From Chrysemys picta bellii (Eukaryota > Chordata > Testudines > Emydidae): DNA of 64,000 nt. The stretch's first letter is position 1, and the number at the start of each line of letters is the position of its first letter. The stretch lies in assembly GCF_011386835.1 (NCBI RefSeq), contig NC_088797.1, positions 93,816,264 to 93,880,263 on the forward strand, read 5' to 3'. A program made the translations under genes and the position numbers. The notes under the pieces are model-generated. The model did not search any database, had not been told where the DNA came from, and was given only the letters and a program-made list of their open reading frames with translations. Positions 47,032 through 58,599 of the stretch are shown here, one piece after another.

Positions 47032-47798
47032 CTCTTTTTTTGCCACAGACTTTGTCGAATGCACAGGAATGTTTTCTCTAGCTACGGAAGCTACCTAATG
47101 CAATGTCTATATCTATGGCCTCACAAAGCGGTCATGGTCATGCCCCTGCCCAAGGCTGACACAGCGCAGCGGAGTGCATGTGACATAACGACCTGGCTCG
47201 GGCAGGATCGCTAGCGAGGCATGATACTTTTGCCGTTAAACAAACACAGCAATTCTTTCCTTGCCTCTCCCACTGAATGGCTCCATGCATTACGCTGTGC
47301 CCTGTCAGTGCGGGAGGATTGCATGAGCTCGGAAAACATGTCATCGCGAGTGCGTTTTTCCGCCTTCTAATCTGCGATGACCTCAGGGACAGAGATGATA
47401 GGGGGAGCGTAGAAACATTCTGGGGGGACTGTATGGTCACCTGTGCTGCTGAGTTCGCCATGCTGGCCAAACAGGAAATGAAATTCAAGTTCCCGGGGCT
47501 TTTCTTGTGTACCTGGTTAGTGCATCTGAGTTCAAAGTGCTGTCCAGAGCAGTCACAATGGAACACTCTGGGATAGCTCCTGAAGGCCAATACCATCAAA
47601 TTGCATCCACACTGCCCCAAATTCAACCCGGCGATGTCGATTTCAGCGCTGATCCCCTCATCGGGAGGAGTACAGAAATCAATTCTAATAGCCTTTTAAA
47701 TTGACAAAAATGGCTTCATCGTATGGACGGGTGCAGGGTTAAATCGATCTAATGCTACTAAATTCGACCTAAACTCATAGCGTAGACCAGGGCAAAGT

Positions 47799-48705
47799 CA
47801 CCTCACCCAGTCTGTGCTGGAGTATCTGCTTCATCTGAAACAGCTGGGCCTAGCCATTTCATCGATTTTTAAGGTACACCTAGCAGCCATTTCTGCCTTC
47901 CACCTTCCGCTGGATGGTAGGTTGTTGGTTTCCACACACCCCCCCCCCCCCCCAAATGTCCATTTGCTTCCTCAAGGGCATAGAGAGACTATACCTGCAG
48001 ATTCATGAACCCATTGCACTGTGGGACCTGGTCCTCTCAAGACTGACAGGCCCTCCCTTTGAGCTGCTAGCATTGTGCCCTTTGTCGTACTTCTTCTGGA
48101 AGGTCACCTTCCTGGTAGCAATTACCTTGGCCAGGAGGGTCTCAGAGATCAGGGCCCTTACATCAGAACTCCTATATACGATGTTCTTTAAGGACAAGGT
48201 ACAACATAAACCCCACCCCATGTTCTACCTGAAGGTGATTTTGCAATTTCTTAGTAATCAAGCTATCTTCCTGCCAGTATTCTTCCTGAAACCACACAAT
48301 AATGAGGAGGCGCAGCATCTTCACATACTGGACTTTAGGTGTGCCCTAGCTTTCTATACAGAATGGACTAAACCATTCCATAATGCCACACAGCTCTTTA
48401 TGGCAATAGCGGACAGGATGAAAGGCCTGCCAATTTCAGCCCAAAGAATTTGCTCCTGGATCACTTCCTGCATTCACAGGTGCTGTGAGTTGGTGGGTGC
48501 CTCACCTCCCGCCATCTTGACTGCCCACTCAACGAGAGTTCATGCTTCCTCAGCAGCATTTCTGGACCAGGTCCCAATCCAGGATATTTGTAGAGTAGAG
48601 ACTTGGTCATCGGTACATACTTTTTCATCCCACTTTGCCATCACCCAGCAGGCTAGAGATGATGCTGGGTTTGGTAGAGCAGTGTTGCAATCCACATGTC
48701 TATGA
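47799..48705 (+). pseudogene. DIRS tyrosine-recombinase remnant
   Basis: The frames 47814-48008 and 47914-48705 read SVLEYLLHLKQLGLAISSIF, ARRVSEIRAL, then AHSTRVHASSAAF and VETWSSVHTFSSHFAITQQA, ending FGRAVLQSTCL. RRVSE carries the first catalytic arginine and HSTR the H-x-x-R box. At the position where DIRS recombinases have the nucleophilic tyrosine, HFA is read, apparently a Tyr-to-Phe change. The N-terminal part is separated by a frameshift near 47940, at a run of C. Confidence 0.85.
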
Positions 48706-49066
48706 ACCTCCAAGCTCATCTCCTAAGATACCACTTGGGAGTCACCTAACATGGAATGGACACGAGCAAGCACTCAAAGAAGAAAAAATGGTTACTAATG
48801 TTTCTGTAACGGTTATTCAAGATGTATTGCTCATGTCCATTCCACAACCCACTGACCTGCCTCATGGTCAGAGTTAGCCGGCGAGAGGGTGGGGAGCTGG
48901 ACAGGCCCCTTATATCGGTGCATGAGCGTGCAGCCTAAGAGGGCATTAGAGCTGGCCCAAGGGATACCACTGAGCGAAAAATATCCGGTGACTGTGCTTT
49001 CGGCGCACGCACAAGTAACATGGAATTGACCTGAGCAACACATCTTGAAGAACAACAGCTACAGAA

Positions 49067-50282
49067 AGGTAGTAAATCGTTTTTAAAGGTAATTCTGTAG
49101 TACTCTTGTGTCTTTCTGCAGCAATTATTTATATTAACCAGCTCTCTGCTGTCCTCCATTTTATGACTTGTTCCTGGATCACTGACCCTTCAGTGTTCTG
49201 TATTTAGTTAACCCACCAGGCAGGACAGATTATTAATAATGTCAAATAAAATACTTATCCAATGTAGAAGAAGCCATAAACTTTAAGGAACTAATTTAGA
49301 GTTTGAGAAACTTTGGAAAAAAAATTAAATGAACCCTTTAAACCATAATACAAGAGCTGTTGTTGCCTTTGTTCAGCCCCAGGCTTGTGGCAAATAGGTT
49401 TCACCCAGAGTATTTCATTTCTCTAGATAGCTCTTAGTGGTAAATATAGTGACTTCATGGAGTTATATTTGATGGTTGGGTATCTCTTAACTTCCCATCT
49501 TGTGTAATTTTAATATGTAAAAGATACTTTTCCCTGGTAGTGGGTGTCTTGTGTAGTTGAACATTACCAGAGCACTGCCTGTTGCTGTGCAAGGCGAAAA
49601 GTGGTTGTGGGGACAGTCAATAGTTTTTCCATGTTTGCTGTATTCTATCAGTGCACCCCTTCCTCCCCCTTAAAGCTCTCTCCTAATGCAGCTCTAGCCA
49701 CTGTCTGAGTCTTGAAATTATATAGTGTATTTTAGGAAACTAGCAGTTAATTCAAATGAAGTCCTAATTAATCTCCATTTTACAGTATTGTTAGTATAAG
49801 ACCTAAAAGTTGCAACTTTATCCATAAATATGTATTGAAAATAACAAAATTGAGCTGTAAATGAAAAACTCATACTCCAGCCACTGATTTAAATAAATAT
49901 TCCTGAATTACATCATGAATACAGATGAGAATCTGCAAACTAAACTTTCAAAAGTGACCAACTTGAGATGCTTTTACGGAAAAGTTTTGCATTAATTAAC
50001 TTTTAAAGTACCATGGAGAGAGAATGCCGCCTCATAGTTCAAAACCAATGTCAACTTTCTTCATGATGAAAAGTTATTTTAAAGGTCCCTGATATTTCAG
50101 AAAGTTATGGGTATCTGCTCTCTGTCTCCTACTTACCTGCAGTGTGGGAAGGTTTCATTAGTTTGGAGGGGACTAGAGCACTTGTTCTGGGCTGGCAGAG
50201 AGAATTTGATAACACATAACTTACCTATTCAAAACACCCTACAAATACTCACTTTTGCTATATTCCCGCAAAGTACATTTTA
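49067..50282 (+). other. Intergenic sequence, no feature recognised
   Basis: No supported feature. Confidence 0.5.
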
Positions 50283-50412
50283 AAGATGAGGAAATCAAGA
50301 CATGAGCTTAGTGACTTGCCCAAAGCAGAATATGAGTCAATGACAAAACGGAGATTAGAACTCAGGAATTCTGGAGTCTGGACTGTTGCTCAGTCCACTA
50401 GCCCATTCTACC
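50283..50412 (-). repeat. MIR-like SINE, antisense
   Basis: AAGATGAGGAAATCAAGACA, then GTGACTTGCCCAAAGC, GAACTCAGGAATTCTGGAG and CAGTCCACTAGCCCATTCTA follow the reverse complement of MIR closely. It is one of the clearer MIR copies in the window. Confidence 0.8.
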
Positions 50413-51399
50413 TTTCCGATCGTGAAAAAGCAGAAAAATTCCCAAGTGTCTAGTAGCGCTTGCACTTGGCATTAAGCTCTGTTTGTTTTATTTTATTTTT
50501 GCTTTATGGGTTTGAGATTTTTTTCAGGAATTGCTTGAAGCTTTGAGAATAACCTTTGCTGCTGTTTTTTCCCTCTGTATATTTTCTGCATTTGATGTAT
50601 TTAGTGCACTTTGAAAAAAGTCAATATTAGCTGGTCCGTGTGGGAGTTCTGCAAACAATGCAGCTGTCTTGTAGCGATGCCATAAGTATATACCTCCAGA
50701 TTGTTTCTGATTGGGTCTTCTGCCGAGTTCTTATTTCGTAAATATTGTGCCAAAACGAGAACTCCCTTTGTAAACTTCCTTTGTTTCATCACTTCATGCT
50801 ATATAAACTATAGTGTGCAAAGTGTATTTGATCAAGAATAACTTAGAGCAATGAGCTAACTAGCTTGCAATACTGTCCTTTTAGAATTAACTCTGTAACT
50901 ATAGTAAGTAGTTCTTCGGGATGAATTTGTACTACAAACTTGTTTATCTCCATTCAGTTACTCTGTTAATGTAAATTTAAAGGATAAGTGAAATTTAATC
51001 TCTGATTTATTTTTTACAAAACTGAAATTATGCTAAAATAGCAAAGCATTAAATTAAATAACAATAATAAATATCGTATATTCTAGTAACGAACTGACTA
51101 TTTTTCTAGAATTACTACAAGAAAAATTCCCTGGGAAGAGAAATAATTTTAAAAAATTTCCCTATTCTTAAATAATTTGACTTTATGTAGCTGTGAATTT
51201 GTAGTAATGGGAGAAGACATTTACTGATGTAAGTGGCAGTTCAGTGCTTCACAATCTTTTTCATACTTGGACTTCATATTCTGAACAGAAAAATGTTTCA
51301 GGATCCCTACCTCCAATCTATCCATAAAGAAGGGGAGAGTGATTTTGTCACTTCGCTCCACCCTCGAAACCTGCTTGTGATCCTTGGATTGAGAAGCCA
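50413..51399 (+). other. Intergenic sequence, no feature recognised
   Basis: AT-rich, with no supported feature. Confidence 0.5.
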
Positions 51400-51624
51400 C
51401 GCATTAGTCAATCCAGGGAGCACAGAGGTTTAAAAAGCCAGCTCCTAAGTGACCAGAGAAGCTAGCAAACAGAGGTGATTTACAAGGGAATTCTCCAGGT
51501 ATAAGAAGAGTGACTATGTGACTCTTGGGGTAAGTCTGTTTTTGTTAATTTTTATGTACTTGCTTGCGTGAAGTTCAGAGTGTGGTCTGTTGGTGGGCTA
51601 TGTGCTGAGTTTAGCGGCCTACTA

Positions 51625-51860
51625 CCCTGTTTCCCCGAAAATAAGACATCCTCCGAAAATAAGGCCTACTTACAGTTTTGCCTCTCGTTGTAATATAAGG
51701 CATCCCCCCGATAATAAGACCTCCCCGATAATAAGGCATCCACCGATAATAAGGCATTTTTCATTTCTGAAAAATAAGACATCCCCTGAAAATAAGACCT
51801 AGCGCATCTTTGGGAGCAAAAATTAATATAAGACACTGTCTTATTTTCGGGGAAACAGGG
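51625..51860. mobile_element. Mariner-type MITE, TA target site, 236 bp
   Basis: The ends CCCTGTTTCCCCGAAAATAA and TTATTTTCGGGGAAACAGGG are perfect inverted repeats for at least 20 bases. TA lies on each side (51623-51624 and 51861-51862). The interior is made of recurring CCGAAAATAAGACATC-like units spaced about 18-20 bases. TA duplication indicates the Tc1/mariner superfamily. The ORF at 51590-51802 only translates the internal repeats. Confidence 0.93.
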
Positions 51861-53424
51861 TAGGCAAGGCTGAGAGCTTCCTAATGAGGCTCTGGCCTGC
51901 CATTTTTTGTATCTCTAATTCCTTTAGGCTCCCTTGATGAGGGGGTGGGGCTAACTCAGGGAGAACAGGAGTTTAAAAAGCCAGCCCCTAAGCAAATAGA
52001 GGAGCTAGCAAACAGGAGCACCACACAGGACTTTTGTGACGGAATTGGGAGGGAGCTTGAGAGCAAGATACACCTAATATACAGTCTCTAAACTTAAGCT
52101 AATAACAGCCCTCCCCCAAGAAAAAAAGTGACACACACAGAACCAACAACCCTACCCCACCCCTGCAAGAGTAAAAATCCTGCAGGTGGAAGTCCAGCAG
52201 CAAAGTAGGGGCTGTTCACTGAACGCAGCATGTATGATTAGCTACTTTGTGGGCAGGTGGCAAGTGTGTACATTCGGTGCAAGCCATTCAGGGGCATCAG
52301 AGACAGGGTATGGGCTTTTGAGACCAGAGTAGCTGAACTGGAGGAGCCAAGAGAAACAGAGAGGTACATAGACTTTCAAGGACACAGTAGAGCAGTCCCA
52401 CCCCAAATCTGACAGCCTCTGTGTTGAAGAGGATGAAAGTCTCTGGGAGGGAAAATATCAAGCTGGAGCAGAGGGAAAAGTCCTATAATTGGGATCCTCC
52501 TTCCATGTGATGTCACGGTATCCTTTTGCCTGAGGATACCACTCCGGGAGAGGGGACCTCAGTTATTAGGGAGAGTCTGATAATAGTAATATAGATAGCT
52601 GGGTTTGGGATGACCAGGAGGCCCCCTTGGTGAATTGCCTACTGGGTGCAAAGATGCAGACCTCTACACAGACTTATGTGCAGTGATGGCTAAACAGCAG
52701 CATAAAAAAGATAGTTAAAGACAAAAAGACATTCGTTAAAGACTGGAACTCAAATCCAAATGAGTAAAATAGGAGCATAAACTGTGGCAAGTCAAGTATA
52801 GTTAGGCAGGCCAAAGAAGAATCTGAAGAGCAACTAGCTAAGGATTCAAAAACTGACAGCATTTTTTTTTTTTAAGTACATCAGAAACAGGAAGACTGCC
52901 AAACAATCACTGGAGAATCAGGGTGCTAATTGAGCACTCAAGCAAGAGAGGAGGCCATTAGTGAGAAGCTAAATGAATCCTTGCATTGGTCTTCAGTGCA
53001 GAGGTTGCGAGTGAGATTCCTACTTCTGAGCCATTCTTTTTAGGTGACTAAACTGAACAACTGTCTGAGATTGAGTTGTCATTGGTAAATTAAACAGTAA
53101 TAAGTCACTATGACCAGTTGGTATTCACCTAAGACTTCTGAAGGAAATCAAATGTGAAATTGCAGAACTAACAACTCTGGTATGTAACATATTACTTAAA
53201 GCAACCTCTGCAGCAGATGACTGGATGGTAGCTAATGTGATGCCAATTTTTTAAAAAGGCTCCAGAGGCAATTCTAACAACTACAGGCTAGTAAGTCTAA
53301 TTTCAGTATCATGCAAGTTGGTTGAAACTATAGTAAAGAACAGAATTGCTAGACACACAGGTGCCCACAATATGTTGGGAAAGAGTCGATATGGCTTTTA
53401 TAAAGTGAAATCTATTATAATGTT

Positions 53425-54263
53425 TTGAGGGGGTCAACAAACATGGACAAGGGTGATCCAGTGAATATAGTGTACTTGGACTTTCAGAAAGTCTTTGAAA
53501 AGGTCCCTCACCAAAGGCTCTTAAGCAAAGTAAGGAGTCATGGGATAAGAAGGAAGGTCCTCTCCTGGATCAGTAACTGGTTGAAAGATAGAAAACAAAG
53601 GGTAGGAATAAATGGTTAGTTTTCATAGTGTTGAGAAGTAAATTGCAGGGTCTATACTGGGACCAGTGCTGCTGAACATATTCAGAAATGTTCTGGAAAA
53701 GTTAAACAATGAGGTGGCAAAATTTGCAGATGCTGCAAAATTATTTAAGATAGTTAAGTCAAAAGCTGACTGTGAAGAGTTACAAAGAGATCTCACAAAA
53801 CTGAGTGACTAGACAACAAAGTGGCAGATGAAAATCCCTATTGATAGATCCAAAGTAGTGCACATTAGAAAACATAATCCCAACTATACGTACACAATGA
53901 TGGGGTCTCTTGGAGTGCATCTGCTTAACGTGCAACAGCAGTCAAAAAAACTAACCATGTTAGAAACCATTAGGAAGGGGATAGGTAAGACAGAAAATAT
54001 CATCATGCCACTATATAAATCCATTGTATGCTCACACCTTGAATACATTAGAACTGGAAAAAGTACAGAGAAGGGCAACAAATATGAATAGGGGTATGGA
54101 ACAGCTTCCATATGAGGAGAGATGGAAAAAGTCTGGGACTGTTCAGTATGGAAAAGAGATGACTGAGGGGGTAGCAGGGGATATAATCGAGATCTATAAA
54201 ATCATGAATGGTGTGGAGAAAGAGAATAAGGAAGTATTATTTACCTGTTTACATAACACATAA
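53425..54263 (+). pseudogene. CR1/L3-like reverse-transcriptase remnant
   Basis: The first frame reads MDKGDPVNIVYLDFQKVFEK, then VPHQRLLSKVRSHG, WISNWLKDRKQRVGING. Later frames read VAKFADAAKLFKIVKSKADC near 53720, NIIMPLYKSIVCSHLEYIR near 53997 and ELEKVQRRATNMNRGMEQLP near 54050. The palm motif, usually FADDTKLF, is here FADAAKLF, so the second catalytic aspartate is lost. Stops and indels separate the pieces. Confidence 0.88.
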
Positions 54264-54617
54264 ACTACGGGTCAGCCAGTGAAATTAATAGGCATACTTC
54301 TTCATGCAATGCACAGACAACTTGTGGAACTCATCGCTATGGGATGTTGTGAAGGCCCAAAGTACGACTAGGTTCACAAAAGAATTAGATAAGATCATGG
54401 AGGATATGTACAGCCAAAATAGTCAGGGATGCACCCCTATGCTCTGGGTGTCCCTAAACTTCTGACTGCTAGAAGCTGGCGCTGCATGACAGGGGATGGA
54501 TCACTTGATAAATTGCCCTGTTCTGTTCTCTCCCTCTGAAGCAGCTGGCACCGGCCACTGTTGGAAGAGAGGGCTAGATAAACCACTGGTCTGACCCAGT
54601 ATGGCCATTCTTATATA

Positions 54618-55834
54618 CCGTTTTGGCTGGACCATGTATTATTGTGTTCTGTGCTTCCTTTTTGAACATGGCATTAGCAATAGCATATATGCTTAATATT
54701 GTTTAAGTTCTTTTAGAGACGTCTTATTTGATTTGGCAGCGGTTTTCTTGGTGTGTTTATTTAAAACTTTAATGTAGAGACAGAGCCAAGACTCTGTCCT
54801 GCTCAAACACCATTTTTCACTGAAAGAGACAGATGAGCTGCCAGGTTGCCTCAGCTGGGAAAACTCCTAGCACACAGCATAGCGCTATCCTAGGTGGCTC
54901 CTACGTCACTTCCCTACAGCTTCTGGTGTATAGGGCTGAGGACAATGTGCACTCTGGCTATTTCCAAATGGCCCCTTAATGGCCAAATCCAAATGGTGTA
55001 GAATAGAACATCCTCAATATTGCTACATCATATCAGCCCTGGTGTAGAACTGTACCAGAAACAGGGAGTTGTAACTACCTCCTCTCTACGCCTGCTATGC
55101 CCTGTGGATGTCATGAACAGCAGAGAACTCTGCACAGGATTCTCTGATCATCTGGATCATCCCTGCCTTCAGTTATCTTATTCATCATCATTTTTTTTTG
55201 TACTGACAAAATTTATTGTAGAGGCAGAAGCAAATCTTTTTTTTTTTTTTTTTTAATTTGAAAGGGATGGTCAGTGGTAGTGCTGGTTGTGAGGTTCTTT
55301 ATATCTCTCTTGGACTTTGTAGTTTAAGGGAATCTATTATTTTTAGAGATACAAATACTTGATTTTCTGGGGATTGTTTGAGATCTTTTCCAGCCACTGA
55401 GAAATCCATCAAGAGTAACTTTTGAGGTCCGGTTACACTGAAATAAGATTAATTTTAAAGTTACTAGACACACTCCCTGTATACTTGTAAAACTCTGTCC
55501 TTATGTCATATTTGAAATGAGGGGCCAGAACTTTGTTTTGGATATAATTTTGAAACATTTACTTTTCATATTGTCTCATGAATTTCACTTGATATATTTT
55601 TTTGTTTGAAAACATCAAGTCTGACCCAGGGTATCTGTTTTTGCAGCAAACCACTCTAACGTAGACAGTGGACTAGGAAAAGAAGTTGAATTAACAAATG
55701 TTTATCCAAAGCTGAAATTGAAAATATCTCTCTAGTCTTGTCATAACCATTCTCATTAAAACTGTGTGTTTAATGAGAATTTTTATGACATTTAAACAGT
55801 TAAATTTCCCCAGGTGCTTGTTAAAGAAATGTAC
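54618..55834 (+). other. Intergenic sequence, no feature recognised
   Basis: T runs occur at 55191-55199 and 55236-55253. Nothing else is supported. Confidence 0.5.
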
Positions 55835-56612
55835 ATCCTGGGGCAGGGGGTTGGGGTGTAGGAAGGGGGCAAGGGCTCTGGCTGGGGGTACGGGCTCTGG
55901 GGTGGAGCTGAGGATGAGAGGTTTGGGGTGTAGGAGGGGTTTTAGAGTGTGAAGGGGGGATGAGGTTGAGGGGTTGGGGTGTGGGAGGGAGTACAGGCTC
56001 TGGGCTGGGGGTTCAGGCTCTGGGGTGGGGCCAGAAAGGAGGAGTTGAGGGTGCAGGAGAGGGCTTCGGGGTGGGGGGTGGAGGGTGGGAAGGCAGGAGG
56101 GCTCGAGCTGGGGGGTGCAGGCTCTGGGGTGGGGCTGGGGATGTGGGGTTTGGGATGCAGGAGGGGACTCTGGGCTGGTGCCCAGGGGTTTGGAGTGTGG
56201 GAGGAGGCTCCGGGCTGGGATGCAGGCTTTGGGCAGCGCTTACCTCAGGTGGCTTCCGGGAAGTGGCATCACCTCCCTCCAACTCCTAGGTGGCGGCATG
56301 GCCAGGGGACTCTGTGCACTACCCCTGCTCCCACAGCATCCATTGGCCATGGTTCTCAGTCAGTGGGAACTGCAGAGCTGGCGCTTGGGGCAGGGGGCAG
56401 CGTGCGGCGCCCCTGTGGCCGCCCCCAAGCTGGAGGGACATATCTGCTGCTTCCCGGGGGCCGTGTGGAGCCGGGCAGGGAGCCTGCCAGCCCAGTTGTG
56501 CCACCAACTGGACTTTTAATGGCCCGGTCAGTGGTGCTGACTGGAGCTGCCATGGTCTCTTTTTTTCGACCAGGTGTTCTGGTCAAAAATCAGATACCTG
56601 GCAACTCTATGT
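55835..56612. repeat. G-rich interspersed repeat
   Basis: From 55835 to about 56230 the + strand is a run of imperfect GGGCTCTGGGGTGGGGCTGG-type units, a degenerate minisatellite. The right part, 56500-56612, has TCGACCAGGTGTTCTGGTC, a small hairpin, and ends near ATACCTGGCAACTCTATG, which I recall as the end of a common turtle repeat. Long frames on both strands (55979-56635 and others) are consequences of the low-complexity composition. Confidence 0.65.
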
Positions 56613-58599
56613 ATAAAAAGCAGAATCTTGAGTAGGAGTAGGGAGGATATATTGCCTCTTCATTTGGCACTGGTATTACTGGTACTAGAATACAATGTCC
56701 AATTTTGGTGTCCACAATTCAAGAAGGATTAAATAGAAAGGAAGAACAAACACATACAAGTTGCACCTTTATGTTTATTCTTTATGTAACTTCAGGCTTT
56801 GCACGTCTATATTAGATAAATTCCCTTTACTAATGCAAGTCTCCTATCACTTTTGAACAGTTTCTCAGTGTTCCCCCTAGCCCTATGGGGGGATCCACTG
56901 TTCACAGACAGCCTCCTGCCTTTGAAACTGACCCTCAGGTTCTGGGTGAAGACTTAAGTTTCAAGCCTCCTTTTAAAGAAGGGCTCTTGGCTTTCCTTTC
57001 CTAGATCATGGTTACATAGGGTGGGGAAATTCTAGCCAGGATGTCTGTGTTTTCCCTTTAAATTTAATGGCCCATCATTTGTTTTTTCCTGGATTGTATA
57101 ATGCTCAGTGCTTGGAGCTAGTCTCGTCTGGTTGGGGGAGATGGACGTAAAGTTTTATGAATCCAGTTCTCTATATACATAAATTCATAACCACAGTCTG
57201 TAAATATGTCATAATGACCACCAAGTTCAGAACATTACAAGCTTTCATGAAAGGCCTTACTCGACATATTCTTATACACAATAATACCATATACAACCGG
57301 TTGATTCAATTGCTAAGTCTTTGGGGCTTAGACCCTCCCAGTTCTTCCCTTGGGGTGGTTGGACCTGTTTGATCTGCCTATTTGATCTGACTTTCCTGCT
57401 GAAGAAGTCTGCTTCCTCATACCAATGTGCTAGGAATTACAGCAGGAAGAAGATGGCAACAAGAATGGAAACAGTGGAAGCAGAACAACAACTTAAGTGA
57501 GGAAGCTGAGCATATAGGTAAGTAGCAAGGGTTTTGAGTGTTTTTTTTGAGATGTGGAATGTGGTTTTGATGGGGAACCAATCTTTGGTGGCGTCAAGAA
57601 CATTTCAGTTGTGGTGAAGGTCATGACTGGTGGAAGGTGCTGTGGCTTCTGGAGCACCCAGCAGAGCAGGTCAGAAGAACCGAGTGTGCAAATAGTGCTG
57701 AGGAAGGACAGTAGCTGTACAGGAATGTATTGATATTGAGAGAATTTGTTGAACTAATAAAGTATTCAGGCATCTGCCCCAAACTAGCAAGGCTGGCACT
57801 CCTACCCCCCCCACCTCCACCTTTTTTTTTTTTCCCCTGAAGAGAAAATCTTTACAGCGTAAGGAGGTATACATTAGTGTTGAGTCAAAGGCAGCAATTT
57901 TTCTCCTAATGCTATTTTTAAAATTAATAAACTTTTCTTCAAGTAGTTCAGTTATTTAAAAAGTGAGCATAGCTTTTCATTATCATTGTTTAAGTGATCA
58001 TAATTACTCATCCTGGTCAGAATCTGTCTTTATTACAAATATGACCCATTGTGATAGATGGATTGGACCCTTATCGGAGATGCAGTTGGAGGGAGCACAC
58101 TTTTAACAACTAGCTACATTTTCTCTGCAAACTTGATTGCATTCTCATAAACGCACATTACAGACTCTTTGAGGAAGGAACCTCTTTATTCCTTTTTCTC
58201 AGGCCCATCTTTGTTCCCTCCCCCAGTCATTTTTGTGTGTTTCTTTAATGCTCAAAATGGGTGCATTGTTTCTTTTAAATCTGCATGAGACCCATCATTG
58301 TTTCTATTATGCTGAAGCTGGTCATATGCTGTCACCCATTCCCGGGGACAGTGTACCAATCCAATCTCATCTTGCCCTATGCAGGTGAGGAAAAATTGTG
58401 ATATTGTATGCACTTTGCATTTTGGCTCTTATCTCCAGCTGGTTAATCAAAGAGAGTACTTCGTTTATGGTAAAGTATTTGCTAAACCTTGAGCTATTGT
58501 GAATGGTTGGGGGGTTTGCTTCTGTATCTCTGCTCTTGTATAACAACAACATCACCACATTTTCTAAATAGATGCTGTGAATATTTGCACCCTATATTG
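56613..58599 (+). other. Intergenic sequence, no feature recognised
   Basis: No supported gene or boundary; parts may be old repeats. Confidence 0.45.

Larger units (their letters stand above)
45562..47793. mobile_element. 2.2-kb non-autonomous DNA transposon inside the DIRS element
   Basis: The left end GGGTATGTCTATTCTATGA and the reverse complement of the right end GCCCTGGTCTACGCTATGA converge on AATTAGGTC/TTTAGGTC. DIRS sequence stops before 45562 and resumes after 47793. The interior contains GGGTAGCTATCCC near 45692, CACTCTGGGATAGCTCC at 47564, tRNA-Val-like sequence and a smaller MITE. No transposase is readable. The frames 47138-47626 (-) and 47277-47576 (+) overlap on opposite strands and resemble nothing. 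TAA precedes the left end and AAA follows the right, so the target duplication is not exact. Confidence 0.85.
42240..49066 (+). mobile_element. DIRS-like tyrosine-recombinase retrotransposon, dead and interrupted
   Basis: In order on the + strand there are: a gag-like region (42290-43560), a reverse transcriptase with YPYLDDWLIKG (about 43890-44340), RNase H-like sequence ending ADHLSRS (44830-45010), a linker with SRKPSTRATYLAK (45460-45512), and a tyrosine-recombinase region (47799-48705). Terminal sequence at 48750-49066 contains CATTCCACAACCC and ACATCTTGAAGAACAACAGC. DIRS elements integrate through a tyrosine recombinase instead of a DDE integrase. Stops and frameshifts are scattered throughout, and a 2.2-kb transposon interrupts the element at 45562-47793. 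The outer ends are approximate. Confidence 0.88.
51400..54617 (+). mobile_element. Long CR1-family (L3-like) LINE, plus strand
   Basis: A duplicated 5' leader (motif GTTTAAAAAGCCAGC at 51428 and 51971) precedes ORF1-like sequence with a readable ELEEPRETERYIDFQ near 52335. The reverse transcriptase follows at about 52700-54260. The 3' end is GGTCTGACCCAGTATGGCCA then TTCTTAT at 54590-54617, a terminus I know from CR1/L3-type LINEs. The leader is interrupted by a mariner-type MITE. Although nearly full length, it has many stops and shifts, and the endonuclease region appears to be mostly missing between 52650 and 52700. Confidence 0.85.

Noticed and set aside
47138..47626. 162-residue minus-strand frame that might be a transposase
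   Set aside because: It has no DDE, zinc-finger or other recognisable motif, is opposed by an overlapping + frame, and lies in a non-autonomous element.
51605..51870. CRISPR-like array of short spaced repeats
   Set aside because: The units are degenerate, there are no unique spacers of constant length, and perfect inverted ends with TA duplication identify a mariner-type MITE in a vertebrate genome.
55979..56635. 218-residue Gly/Trp-rich frame
   Set aside because: It is a translation of a G-rich degenerate minisatellite. Frames are open on both strands over the same interval.
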